Below are positions 28,601 through 36,792 of a stretch of DNA of 64,000 nucleotides, piece after piece (within the stretch, counting starts at the first letter, position 1; every line of letters starts with the position of its first letter). The notes beneath the pieces are model-generated. The model saw only the letters and a list, made by a program, of their open reading frames with translations, did no database searches and was not told the origin of the DNA. The stretch lies in assembly GCA_902557575.1 (NCBI GenBank), contig CACEAR010000001.1, positions 62,001 to 126,000 of the forward strand. Reading direction: 5' to 3'. Source of the stretch: an uncultured SAR86 cluster bacterium (GTDB taxonomy: Bacteria > Pseudomonadota > Gammaproteobacteria > Magnimaribacterales > D2472). A program made the translations under genes and the position numbers.

Positions 28601-28721
28601 AGGGACTGGATTCAAGGCTGGTGGCCCAAACTACTTACTCCAATTTGTTGATGAGAGATCGATAACTAAAAATACAGTTGCTTTTGGTGGCAATGCCGAA
28701 ATACTCAATTTAGAAGACTGA
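25686..28721 (+). CDS. putA: bifunctional proline dehydrogenase / L-glutamate-gamma-semialdehyde dehydrogenase
   Basis: 1011 residues, about the length of minimal (type A) PutA. The proline dehydrogenase barrel (about 195-480) has LSALHPRYE, ITIDAEEQHRL, VRLTKGAYWDGEIK and FATHNAHS. The aldehyde dehydrogenase part (about 520-1000) has CISPWNFPLAIF, the Glu in AETGGLNA and catalytic Cys803 in SAGQRCSALR. It oxidises proline to glutamate with electrons passed to quinone. There is no N-terminal ribbon-helix-helix domain, so unlike E. coli PutA it should not repress its own gene. The stop overlaps the M23 peptidase start by one base. Confidence 0.95.
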   Translation: MKDFTKFHSDKEIAKYLISEFDNSKEKEIFSATKKIITECRKNKSGRTLLDKFLSEYGLTNDEGVALMCLAESVLRIPDDNTKDELISEKITNSNWVDHINQADSLFVNAATWGLLIAGKVIQPPRALFDNPLEWIGKLTQKTGETSVRQAITTAMQILSKEFVMGNDFDSVIKSSNLKKSIHSFDMLGEAARTKSQAEGFYNSYVEAIERVAKLNREFGINHGVSIKLSALHPRYETLKYELTKKEILNSILSLVNLAYQNDVEITIDAEEQHRLSISQDLIEEVAMSKRINDWNGLGFAIQAYGKRASNVVNWANELCSKREKMHVRLTKGAYWDGEIKFSQAGGHEGFPVLVNKSLTDLNYLFIASKLLGSDNLKPKFATHNAHSIASIYFMAEEKEYEFQRLFGMGELLYKSADKVLGGIPSAGIYAPIGPYKDLLPYLVRRLLENGANSSFVNNLLNPEVSPDDLAEDPVKSVKKAIDKLQHEKIVNPSDIFSPRVNSSGYDLSEPKNLLDLKSDLLKFDNLKVEAKNFCSEINESKNEKRYSIANGNEIGDCSFADIANELNFQQCTEWKNTPVSERADIFYRIADNLEKDSTKFLYYLIHEAGKTYKDSYDEIREAVDFLRYYADNAKSLLSEPNNLNGPTGESNQLFYQSKGTFVCISPWNFPLAIFAGQIAAALVTGNSVISKPSEHTPIIATMMIELFYKNGVPKSALKLIQGDGSIGSKLISFDHISGVAFTGSSATAKKINLQLAKKDGPISSLIAETGGLNAMFIDSSSLHEQVVDDIMRSSFNSAGQRCSALRLAIIHESIFDDLVEMIKDAMAELTVGNPEDFHCDVGPIIDERSRNMLLEYISECSNNGYQVFSHNQAPDGNFVSPTLIELNSIDDINEEKFGPILHVIKYKTDELDQILTALKNKQYGLTMGVHSRIESKADDIINKSIAGNTYINRDIVGAVVGSQPFGGTGLSGTGFKAGGPNYLLQFVDERSITKNTVAFGGNAEILNLED

Positions 28722-29977
28722 TGATTGAATACAAAAGAATATCATTTAAGTATGTTGTGTTGGCATTTCTAATTGCAGCCTTTTTAATTATTCTTCTAAG
28801 CGTCGATCGCAAGAATAATGAAGCTCCGCCAATTGAAGATGTATTTATTGAAGAGCTTTTTAAACCTGAGCTTGAAAGAGTGGAAACATCCGCGATCCAC
28901 GAAGTGAAAGATGGAGAAAATTTATCAATTATTTTTGAAGACTATAGAGTGCCTTTAAATACTGTTTATAAAATTCTTAAGCTTGATAGAAGTAATGAGC
29001 TAAGAAATATTAGACCTGGTGATGAAATTAAGTTTTCTTTCCTTAATGATGAGATAAATAGAATTGAAATCAAAAAAGATATCTTGAATAGCATAATGGT
29101 CGATATAGGAGAAGATATTTCAATTGAAAAGATTGTAAAAGAAGTTGAAAAACTTAAATCAATTAGCATGGGAGAGATTCAAAGCTCTTTTTATGAGTCT
29201 GGTCTAAAAGCAAATATGCCGGACAGTATTATTATGGACTTCGCTTTTATTTTTGGCTGGGATATTGATTTCATATTTGATGTTCGAAATGGAGATACTT
29301 TTTCAGTTATTTATGAAACTGACTATTCAGAAGGAGAAAAGATTTCTAGCGGCGACATAATTTTCGCTGAATTCATTAATAATGGTCAGAGATATACTGC
29401 CCAGAGATATTTTGATGATGAGCTTGGAAAGCAATATTTTGATGAAAATGGTAAGAATGTAAAAAAAGCTTTTTTAAGAGCGCCATTAGATTTTGCTTAT
29501 ATTAGTTCTCACTTCAATCCAAACAGGATGCATCCAATACTCCATAAGATTAAGGCACATAACGGAGTAGATTATGCAGCTAGAAGAAATACTCCAATTA
29601 AGGCCTCAGGCGAGGGTGTTATTTCCTTTGCCGGATGGAAAAGTGGTTATGGAAGGACTTTAGAGATCCGTCATGGCGGAAATATATCAACTCTTTATGC
29701 CCACTTGGAAAAGTTTGAATCAAAAATAAAAGTCGGCACCAAAGTCTCTCAGGGTCAAATCATTGCTTTTGTGGGTGATTCTGGATTGGCAACTGCACCG
29801 CATCTACATTATGAATTTAGAATTGGTGATAAAAGGACTGATCCAGTTAAAGTAGAACTACCATCAGCTAAGCCAATTGATCAGTCTAAGCTAGAGGGTT
29901 TCAAAGCTATTGTCCAAGAAAGTAAAGAGGCGTTAAAAGTTTTTGACTTAGAAAGTAATGAAGTAGGTTATGAGTAA
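28721..29977 (+). CDS. mepM: M23 family murein hydrolase (MepM-like)
   Basis: 418 residues. One membrane anchor near 10-28. A LysM-like/OapA-type segment follows (VKDGENLSIIFEDYRVPLNTVYKIL). The C-terminal M23 domain has HNGVDYAARRNTP, AHLEKF and HLHYEFRIG, holding the zinc ligands. It cuts peptidoglycan cross-links to allow wall growth. The start overlaps the putA stop by one base, and the 3' end overlaps anmK by 8 bases. The order M23-anmK-erpA is standard in gammaproteobacteria. Confidence 0.9.
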   Translation: MIEYKRISFKYVVLAFLIAAFLIILLSVDRKNNEAPPIEDVFIEELFKPELERVETSAIHEVKDGENLSIIFEDYRVPLNTVYKILKLDRSNELRNIRPGDEIKFSFLNDEINRIEIKKDILNSIMVDIGEDISIEKIVKEVEKLKSISMGEIQSSFYESGLKANMPDSIIMDFAFIFGWDIDFIFDVRNGDTFSVIYETDYSEGEKISSGDIIFAEFINNGQRYTAQRYFDDELGKQYFDENGKNVKKAFLRAPLDFAYISSHFNPNRMHPILHKIKAHNGVDYAARRNTPIKASGEGVISFAGWKSGYGRTLEIRHGGNISTLYAHLEKFESKIKVGTKVSQGQIIAFVGDSGLATAPHLHYEFRIGDKRTDPVKVELPSAKPIDQSKLEGFKAIVQESKEALKVFDLESNEVGYE

Positions 29978-30980
29978 ATATTTTATTGGGTTAATGACCG
30001 GAACAAGCGCTGATTCAATTGATGGGTGTGTGGTGGATTTCAGTAATGGATTTGAACTTATACACTCAAAATCAAACAATCTTGAAAAAAACTACAAGTC
30101 AAAATATGAGGAAGCTATTAAAAAAGGCTTTAAGAACAAAGAAGATGACGAAATTGTGCTTGAGCTTGAGGAGAGCTTAAATAAGAGCTCTGTGAAGCTA
30201 ATTAAAAACTTGTTAGAAGAAATTGATACATCTTTAATATCTGCAATAGGTTTTCCTGGACAAACTATGTTTCATGACACTGAGCGAAGCTATCAAATCG
30301 GATGCGCTCAATTTCTAGCTGATGAAGTTGGAATTAAAGTAATTCATGATTTTAGAAACTATGACATGCAAAAAGGAGGTTTGGGTGCGCCGCTCGTTCC
30401 AGAATTCCATAAATATCTTTTTGCTGAATCAAACAAAAGAAAAGCTATTTTCAATATTGGAGGAATATCTAATGGTACTTACTTGGATGGAGAAGATATT
30501 AAAGTAGCTTCAGATGTCGGACCTGGTAACTGTTTAATAGATTTAGTCGCAATGCGTGACTTTGGGATGCCATATGATGAAGATGGAAAGATTGCAGCTA
30601 CAGGACAAATAGATCAAAGGCTTTTAAATAGCTTGCTCGATAAAATCCGCACTAAAAGCTATCCCAGAGCAGATGATAAATCTTTTTACTATAATCTTGA
30701 TGAACTTGAATCAAATAAGCCTGAAAATCTATTGGCAACTCTAAGCGAGCTAACCGCTTTGTGTATATCTGATTTTTGCCGTTCTTGTGATATGCCTGTG
30801 GAGATATTGCTGCATGGTGGTGGTACCAAAAATAAATTCCTCATGGAAAGACTGGAGAAAAATATTGGATCATCTTTAAGATTTACAGACCATTTTATCC
30901 CTTCAAAATTTGTAGAATCTGCAGCTTTTGCTTATCTAGCTTATTTGAAAAGAGGTTTATTGGTTGAACCTAGACGGTAA
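29970..30980 (+). CDS. anmK: anhydro-N-acetylmuramic acid kinase
   Basis: 336 residues, slightly shorter than the usual 360-370. Motifs are GLMTGTSADSIDGCVVDF at the N terminus, IGFPGQTMFH, FNIGGISN near 165, DVGPGNCLID, and LLHGGGTKN near 280. It phosphorylates and opens 1,6-anhydroMurNAc released from the wall, in cell-wall recycling. It overlaps the upstream M23 gene by 8 bases, and its 3' end overlaps the convergent erpA by 11 bases. Confidence 0.95.
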   Translation: MSKYFIGLMTGTSADSIDGCVVDFSNGFELIHSKSNNLEKNYKSKYEEAIKKGFKNKEDDEIVLELEESLNKSSVKLIKNLLEEIDTSLISAIGFPGQTMFHDTERSYQIGCAQFLADEVGIKVIHDFRNYDMQKGGLGAPLVPEFHKYLFAESNKRKAIFNIGGISNGTYLDGEDIKVASDVGPGNCLIDLVAMRDFGMPYDEDGKIAATGQIDQRLLNSLLDKIRTKSYPRADDKSFYYNLDELESNKPENLLATLSELTALCISDFCRSCDMPVEILLHGGGTKNKFLMERLEKNIGSSLRFTDHFIPSKFVESAAFAYLAYLKRGLLVEPRR

Positions 30981-31302
30981 AAGATTCACCACATCCGCAT
31001 GTGGTCTTGGCGTTAGGGTTTTTAATAATAAATTTAGCGCCTGAGAGATCTTCAACGTAGTCAAGCTCAGAGCCATACAAATATGGATATGAAAGAGAAT
31101 CTAATAAAACTCTGAAATGGCCAAAATCAATTACATCATCATCGAAAGCTTCTTCTGAATCAAACTTAAAACCATATTGGAAGCCGGAGCAACCTCCTCC
31201 CGTGACATAAACGCGGAAAGCATTTGATTCATATTCTGGAAGCAGATTCTGAATCCTTTTCTGCGCACTTTCTGTGACGTTGATAGATGTATTTTGTTTC
31301 AT
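30970..31302 (-). CDS. erpA: iron-sulfur cluster insertion protein
   Basis: 110 residues of the A-type carrier family. The three cluster-binding cysteines are in VTGGGCSGFQYGF and the C-terminal CGCGESF. Residues before them (RVYVTGGGCSG) and the length fit ErpA, and the position next to anmK is the usual one for erpA. It delivers Fe-S clusters to apo-enzymes, including those of isoprenoid synthesis. Confidence 0.93.
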   Translation of the reverse strand: MKQNTSINVTESAQKRIQNLLPEYESNAFRVYVTGGGCSGFQYGFKFDSEEAFDDDVIDFGHFRVLLDSLSYPYLYGSELDYVEDLSGAKFIIKNPNAKTTCGCGESFTV

Positions 31303-31353
31303 AGCGTTATCTTAATAAATTAATAGTATTAGTTTCAATAAAAACAATATCAC

Positions 31354-31875
31354 TTAATGAAATATATCTTTTGCAAAATCATCCACTTTTGACCAATCTG
31401 TAAATTCAAATGATTCATTAATATCTGTTGGTCCATTTGTAATCCACATAATAAATCTAATCATATGTTTATCAAAAAACTTATACTTTGGATAATCAAT
31501 CTTGCCCGCAAAAACGCCCAATTTTTTGGGCTGCCAAGCTGATTGCTTCATAAATTTAATTAAATATGGATTTGTTTCTGGATCACATTTTTCTGGTTTT
31601 CTTGCTACTGCATTAACACTAAAAAAAGCATTCTCTTTTGAATCTAAAATACTTTTATATTTCTTAGAAAAAATAAAAAGTCTTTTATTATGCTTTCCAT
31701 AACGGATGCTTGCACCAACTAAGACTTTATCAGCACTCTTTATCTCAAGCTCTGAACAATCTTCGAGGCTGGTAATTGTGACTGATGCATTAATAGATAA
31801 GACTTCTGCAATTCGATTACATATCGAAACAGTGTGGCCATCAGTTGTTGAAAAAAGAATTAATATTTTATCCAT
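31354..31875 (-). CDS. hemG: flavodoxin-type protoporphyrinogen IX dehydrogenase
   Basis: 173 residues. A flavodoxin fold with the FMN loop LFSTTDGHTV at the start, then LVGASIRYGKHNKRLFIF near 52-69 and FFSVNAVARKPEKCDPETNPY, which distinguish HemG from other flavodoxins. HemG oxidises protoporphyrinogen IX with electrons passed to quinone, the penultimate haem step. It is divergent from thiE-hemL, the latter another tetrapyrrole gene, with 24 bases between starts. Confidence 0.88.
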   Translation of the reverse strand: MDKILILFSTTDGHTVSICNRIAEVLSINASVTITSLEDCSELEIKSADKVLVGASIRYGKHNKRLFIFSKKYKSILDSKENAFFSVNAVARKPEKCDPETNPYLIKFMKQSAWQPKKLGVFAGKIDYPKYKFFDKHMIRFIMWITNGPTDINESFEFTDWSKVDDFAKDIFH

Positions 31876-31899
31876 TTCTATTCTGTTATATTTTATATC

Positions 31900-32532
31900 G
31901 TGATTGATGCTAAAGATAAATTAAAGGGTATTTATGCAGTAACTCCTCCAAAGTTTGATGAAACAAAACTTTTGCATGATATCAATATATGTCTTGGTTG
32001 TGGGATAAAGATATTCCAAATCCGCTATAAAGAGGAAATAACGAGAGAGCTGAAAGATTTTTTCTCAGTTCTTATCAAAGAAATTAAAAAGAAAGAAGGG
32101 ATTACTATCATAAATGATTATCCACACCTTGCTCATGACTTAGGGGCAGATGGCGTCCATTTAGGCAAATCCGATTTATCAGTTCATGCTGTTAGGAATA
32201 AATACAAAAATCTTATTATTGGTAAAACCTGTAAATCATCAATTGAAGAAGCAAAGAAAGCTATAAATGAAGGTGCTAATTATGTCTCATTTGGTGCCTT
32301 CTCTCAGTCTTTAACAAAGAAGGAAGCAATTCCAATTGAAAAAAGTGACTTAGACCTAATAAATAAGTTTAATGTTTCTAATAAAGCAATTATTGGTGGA
32401 ATAAGTAATAAAAACTTTCACGAGGTTGCGGAGCTAAATTTTGATATGATTGCTTTAAGTAATGCTATTTTTAACTCACAAGATATTGCTAAATCAGCAA
32501 GCTTTTTTGTAAACAACTTTAATTTTGAGTAA
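31900..32532 (+). CDS. thiE: thiamine-phosphate synthase
   Basis: 210 residues, a TIM barrel with the ThiE signatures GIYAVTP, CGIKIFQIRYKE, INDYPHLAHDLGADGVHLGKSD-type segment near 81-100, and AIIGGIS. It joins the pyrimidine and thiazole phosphates in thiamine synthesis. The start is a GTG at 31900. There is no room for a TPP riboswitch: the hemG start is 24 bases away. The 3' end overlaps hemL by 8 bases. No thiC, thiG or thiD is near. Confidence 0.9.
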   Translation: MIDAKDKLKGIYAVTPPKFDETKLLHDINICLGCGIKIFQIRYKEEITRELKDFFSVLIKEIKKKEGITIINDYPHLAHDLGADGVHLGKSDLSVHAVRNKYKNLIIGKTCKSSIEEAKKAINEGANYVSFGAFSQSLTKKEAIPIEKSDLDLINKFNVSNKAIIGGISNKNFHEVAELNFDMIALSNAIFNSQDIAKSASFFVNNFNFE

Positions 32533-33808
32533 AACGAATAAATCTAAGTCTCTTTTTAATAAAGCAAAATCGGTAATGCCTGGGGGTGTAAATTCACCTG
32601 TAAGAGCATTTGGGAATGTTAATAGTACTCCTATTTTTATTAAGAGCGCCTCTGGGGCATATCTTCATGATGTTGACGGAAATGATTATGTAGACTTTAT
32701 TGGATCTTGGGGTCCAATGATTTTAGGTCACAGTAATCCAAAAATAATAAAAGCAATCAAGGATCAGGCTGACTTAGGAACAAGTTATGGAGCTCCAACA
32801 GAAGCAGAAACATCTATAGGCGAGTTAATAAGAACGATAATGCCCTCAATCGAAAAAATTAGAATGGTAAATTCTGGAACAGAAGCAACAATGAGCTGCA
32901 TAAGGTTGGCTAGAGGATATACAGGTCGCAATAAAATTATTAAATTTACTGGCTGTTATCATGGTCATGTAGATTCTCTTCTTATAAAAGCAGGTTCAGG
33001 AGTATCGACTTTTGGGCTACCCGACTCTCCAGGTATACCTGAAGAACTTGCAAGACATACCATAAGTGTCCCCTACAATGACATAAATGCTTTTTTAGAA
33101 GTCTTTGAGTCAATTAAAAGTGAGCTTGCGGCAGTCATAATTGAACCAATTGCTGGAAATATGGGTTTTATTCCCGGAGATAAAGATTTTTTAGAAACTC
33201 TGAGGACCAAAACATATGAAAGCGGTTCGGTATTAATCTTTGATGAGGTAATGACAGGCTTTCGAGTATCTTTAGGAGGAGCTCAAGAATTATATGGAAT
33301 CACGCCAGACCTAACTGCTTTAGGAAAAGTTATAGGTGGAGGCCTTCCTGTAGGAGCATTTGGTGGCAAGGCCGAAATAATGAACTTTCTCGCACCAGAA
33401 GGACCCGTTTATCAGGCAGGTACTCTTTCAGGCAATCCTCTAGCAGTTGCTGCTGGAAAATGTCTCATTAATGAGCTTATAAAAATAAATCCTTATGATG
33501 AGCTTGAGGCAAATGCCAGCTATCTATTAACAAATATTAAAAATGAGATGTTTAAAAAAGAAATACCCTTCTCTTTTAATCAAATTGGTGGAATGTTTGG
33601 ATTCTTCTTCACAGATGAATTTCCAAATAACTTTGATGATGTAAGCGCATCGAGCGATAAGTATTTTGAAAGTTTTTTTAAAGACTGTCTAAATCAAGGT
33701 ATATACTTTGCTCCATCAAAATATGAAGCTGGATTTATCTCAACAAAGCATACTAAAAAGATTCTTGATGAGGTAATAAATAAGGTAAAGGTGATATATG
33801 GCACATGA
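32525..33808 (+). CDS. hemL: glutamate-1-semialdehyde 2,1-aminomutase
   Basis: 427 residues, the normal length. Motifs are PGGVNSPVRAF, GSWGPMILGHSNP, NSGTEATMSCIRLARG, the PLP-binding Lys in LTALGKVIGGGLPVGAFGG, and FDEVMTGFR. It makes 5-aminolevulinate from glutamate-1-semialdehyde in the C5 haem pathway. The start is a TTG overlapping the thiE stop; no ATG fits better. The 3' end overlaps the PfkB kinase start by 11 bases. Confidence 0.95.
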   Translation: MSKTNKSKSLFNKAKSVMPGGVNSPVRAFGNVNSTPIFIKSASGAYLHDVDGNDYVDFIGSWGPMILGHSNPKIIKAIKDQADLGTSYGAPTEAETSIGELIRTIMPSIEKIRMVNSGTEATMSCIRLARGYTGRNKIIKFTGCYHGHVDSLLIKAGSGVSTFGLPDSPGIPEELARHTISVPYNDINAFLEVFESIKSELAAVIIEPIAGNMGFIPGDKDFLETLRTKTYESGSVLIFDEVMTGFRVSLGGAQELYGITPDLTALGKVIGGGLPVGAFGGKAEIMNFLAPEGPVYQAGTLSGNPLAVAAGKCLINELIKINPYDELEANASYLLTNIKNEMFKKEIPFSFNQIGGMFGFFFTDEFPNNFDDVSASSDKYFESFFKDCLNQGIYFAPSKYEAGFISTKHTKKILDEVINKVKVIYGT

Positions 33809-34790
33809 TATAGCGGCAATAGGTAATGCATTGGTTGATACTCAGTTTAAGATTGAGCAAGATTTTCTTGACGAAATTGGTATGAAGCCAGATGAGATGG
33901 TTATTCAATCAAGAGAAGAGCAAAATGCTATATTGGATAAGCTTTTGCTATTAAATCTTGAGTCAGTTATTGACTGTGGTGGCTCTGCTACCAATTCATT
34001 AGTTGCTGCATCTTATTTCGGCTCTTCCTGTCATCATGTTTGTAAATTGAATGATGATGAAGATGGTAATAAATACCTAAAAAGTCTATCAGAGGCTGGA
34101 ATTGATCACATTGGTATTAGCTCGAATGATCAAAATACTCCAACAGGAAAATGTCTTGTTCTTGTTACCCCTGATGCAGCAAGAACTATGTGCAGCACCC
34201 TTGGAATTAGTGAGCATTTAAGTGAGAAAGATATAAATTTTGAGTATCTTCAAAAATCTAAAATCTTCTACATAGAAGGCTATATGGTAACCAGCGATTC
34301 TAACTTTAACTCTGTTACAAAATCTCTTGATTCTTTAGTGGGTTTCGGAACTAAAAAAGCATTATCTCTATCAAATGATGGCATTGTTCATGGTTTTCGA
34401 GAGAAGTTTGAAAAAATACTTTCATATGGAATCGACTTCGTTTTTGGTAATCATGACGAGGCATTGGCTCTTACCGAAACCGATAACATAGATGACGCAA
34501 TAGAAGTTTTAAAAGAAAAAGATTTCACTACCGTAATTACTGATGGGCCTAATGGCAGTTTTATTATTACTGATGGAGATGTTATTAAAAGTAATGGGTT
34601 TGAGGTTGAGGCAATTGATACAAACGGAGCTGGCGACATGTTCGCAGGTGCATTTATGCATGCAATGCTGAGCGGTAAAGAGCTTCATGAATGCGGCGCA
34701 TTTGCTAACTTAGCAGCTTCAAAAATAGTACAAACATTTGGCCCACGTCTTAAAAAAGAGGAATACCAAGATCTCTTAGAAAATTTATAA
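33798..34790 (+). CDS. PfkB-family sugar/nucleoside kinase (adenosine kinase-like)
   Basis: 330 residues. The ribokinase fold shows GNALVDTQF at the start, CGGSATNSLVAASYFG near 55-70, and the anion-hole/catalytic DTNGAGDMFAGAFMHAM near 274-290. The family includes adenosine kinase and sugar kinases; the arrangement is that of proteins usually annotated as adenosine kinase. The exact substrate is not proved by sequence. It overlaps hemL by 11 bases. Confidence 0.85.
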   Translation: MAHDIAAIGNALVDTQFKIEQDFLDEIGMKPDEMVIQSREEQNAILDKLLLLNLESVIDCGGSATNSLVAASYFGSSCHHVCKLNDDEDGNKYLKSLSEAGIDHIGISSNDQNTPTGKCLVLVTPDAARTMCSTLGISEHLSEKDINFEYLQKSKIFYIEGYMVTSDSNFNSVTKSLDSLVGFGTKKALSLSNDGIVHGFREKFEKILSYGIDFVFGNHDEALALTETDNIDDAIEVLKEKDFTTVITDGPNGSFIITDGDVIKSNGFEVEAIDTNGAGDMFAGAFMHAMLSGKELHECGAFANLAASKIVQTFGPRLKKEEYQDLLENL

Positions 34791-34792
34791 AC

Positions 34793-36106
34793 TTGATAAT
34801 TAAGAATCTCTTTAAAAAAATCAACAGCAACAAATCGCCTGTTAGCTCTAAGGATTGGAAAAGCATAAGTCCTTTTGCTGTAGAGATTATCAATAAGCTT
34901 CAAGATCATAACTATGAAGCTTACCTTGTTGGTGGTTGTGTCAGAGATTTGTTAGCCAATATTAAACCAAAGGATTTTGATATCGCGACTAATGCTGAGC
35001 CAAAAGAAATTAGGAAAATTTTTAAAGCTTCAAGAATTATTGGGAAAAGATTTCAGTTAGTTCATATATATAAAGGAAAGCAGATAATAGAAGTTGCAAC
35101 ATTTAGAGCTGGTCTCAATAAAAATAGTACAACTATAGAAAATGATCTCATCAAGGATGATGCTGGGAAAATAATCAGAGACAATATCTGGGGTAATATT
35201 GAGGATGATTGCAATAGAAGAGATTTCACAATAAATGCTATTTACTTTTGTCCAATAAGTAATACTTTTAAAGACTTCCATGATGGCGCTCAACACGTTA
35301 AAGAAAAGAAAATAATTTCTATAGGAGATCCTTTATATAGATTTGAAGAAGATCCAGTGAGAAGTCTAAGGGCTATAAGGTTTGCAACTAAACTTAATTT
35401 CAAACTAGATAGCAAAGTAAAAGAAGCTATTTATGAAAAAGGAGACCTTTTAGGCAACATCTCTAATGCAAGATTGTTTGATGAGTTCTGTAAAATCTTT
35501 TTGAATGGGCATGGATATGAAAATTATAAAAAACTTCAATCTTTTGGTATTGCAAAATATCTGCTTAACTTAGAAAAAAAGTATTCTGGAAACAAAGTTT
35601 ATGATGAATCATTCAAAAATACTGATAAAAGGTATAGAGATGGTAAATCTATTACTCCAGGTTTCCTTCTTGCAGCAATCTTATGGCCAAGGTTAATTGA
35701 AAGATGCTCTTTTGATAACGGGATTAATGTTAGAAAATTTTTTAGATCTATGGACTCTATTATCGCTGAACAGCAAAGAATTACTGCCATCCCAAGAAAA
35801 TTCTCTAGCTACATAAAAGACATCTGGTATTTGCAATTAAAATTAAATGATAGATTAAAAAATAATCCTAATAAGATAATTAAGCATCCAAGATTTAGAG
35901 CTGGATATGATTTCCTCTTAATCAGAGAGATGGCCTCAAAAGATAAATCAGATCTCGGGAAGTGGTGGACAAGCTTTCAGCATGCAGATGCTAAATCCAA
36001 GGAAAAAATGATTGGAAAAGTAAGAAAAATTGCAGAAGGTGATGGAAATTTCAACCCAAGAAAGGGTGAGGGAAAAGAATTTGGATTTTCTGAAGAATTA
36101 AGATAA
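34793..36106 (+). CDS. pcnB: poly(A) polymerase
   Basis: 437 residues. The nucleotidyltransferase motif is LVGGCVRDLLANIKPKDFDIATNA (near 43-66). The RRDFTINAIYF motif and FEEDPVRSLRAIRFATKLNF follow, separating PcnB from CCA-adding enzymes together with the basic C-terminal tail. It adds 3' A-tails that promote RNA decay. The start is a TTG 2 bases after the PfkB stop. In Pseudomonas, pcnB is followed by folK-panB-panC-panD-pgi-acs; here only a deoxynucleoside kinase lies between pcnB and acs. Confidence 0.9.
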   Translation: MIIKNLFKKINSNKSPVSSKDWKSISPFAVEIINKLQDHNYEAYLVGGCVRDLLANIKPKDFDIATNAEPKEIRKIFKASRIIGKRFQLVHIYKGKQIIEVATFRAGLNKNSTTIENDLIKDDAGKIIRDNIWGNIEDDCNRRDFTINAIYFCPISNTFKDFHDGAQHVKEKKIISIGDPLYRFEEDPVRSLRAIRFATKLNFKLDSKVKEAIYEKGDLLGNISNARLFDEFCKIFLNGHGYENYKKLQSFGIAKYLLNLEKKYSGNKVYDESFKNTDKRYRDGKSITPGFLLAAILWPRLIERCSFDNGINVRKFFRSMDSIIAEQQRITAIPRKFSSYIKDIWYLQLKLNDRLKNNPNKIIKHPRFRAGYDFLLIREMASKDKSDLGKWWTSFQHADAKSKEKMIGKVRKIAEGDGNFNPRKGEGKEFGFSEELR

Positions 36107-36125
36107 TCTAATTTTTATATATTTT

Positions 36126-36791
36126 ATGAAATTAGCATATAAAGAAGACCCTTTACCTAAATATATTGCTGTTGAAGGGCCAATTGGGGTTGGAAAAACT
36201 ACCCTGGCAAATAAGCTTGCAAAATCTTTTAACTATGACATTTTGCTTGAAATGCCAGCTGAAAACCCCTTTTTAGAAGCATCTTATAAAAATCCAACAC
36301 AGTCTGCGCTCGCTGCTCAATTATTCTTCTTATTTCAAAGAGTTCAGCAAATGGAAGAGTTGAAACAGAGAAGCTTGTTTGAACCAGTTAGGGTTGCTGA
36401 TTTTATATTGGAGAAAGATAGACTGTTTGCTGAAGTGGTCTTATCGGCAGAGGAAATGAAGCTTTATGACAAAGTTTACGAACACTTAACTCTTGACTCG
36501 CCCACACCAGATCTGGTCATTTATCTTCAAGCACCTGTTGAAGTATTGATGGGAAGAATTGATAAAAGAGGTAATGAATACGAACAATATCTTACTAATG
36601 AATACTTAACAAAAATCAATGAAGCTTATTCCCGATTCTTTTTAGACTATGAAAAAGCGCCAGTTCTGATAGTTAATGCTGCTGACATAAACTTCGAAGA
36701 AAATGAAGAAGATTATGAGATGTTGGTTACAAAAATTATGTCCAATCCAAAAGGAAAGACTTTTATAAATCCCCAACCATCTATTCTTTAA
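36126..36791 (+). CDS. deoxynucleoside kinase family protein
   Basis: 221 residues. P-loop [17 protein letters not shown] (16-32), ERPxENPFL-type lid region ([14 protein letters not shown]), an acidic-aromatic FLFQRVQQ segment, the [13 protein letters not shown] motif near 97-109, and an arginine-rich [13 protein letters not shown] lid. These fit the dNK/dGK/dAK family, which phosphorylates deoxyadenosine or deoxyguanosine for salvage. It ends 1 base before acs. In other gammaproteobacteria a similar kinase is often found in the folK-panB region. Confidence 0.88.
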   Translation: MKLAYKEDPLPKYIAVEGPIGVGKTTLANKLAKSFNYDILLEMPAENPFLEASYKNPTQSALAAQLFFLFQRVQQMEELKQRSLFEPVRVADFILEKDRLFAEVVLSAEEMKLYDKVYEHLTLDSPTPDLVIYLQAPVEVLMGRIDKRGNEYEQYLTNEYLTKINEAYSRFFLDYEKAPVLIVNAADINFEENEEDYEMLVTKIMSNPKGKTFINPQPSIL

Positions 36792-36792
36792 G

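Noticed and set aside
31876-31899. TPP riboswitch before thiE
   Set aside because: Only 24 bases separate the thiE and hemG start codons, too few for the riboswitch, and no conserved element is present.
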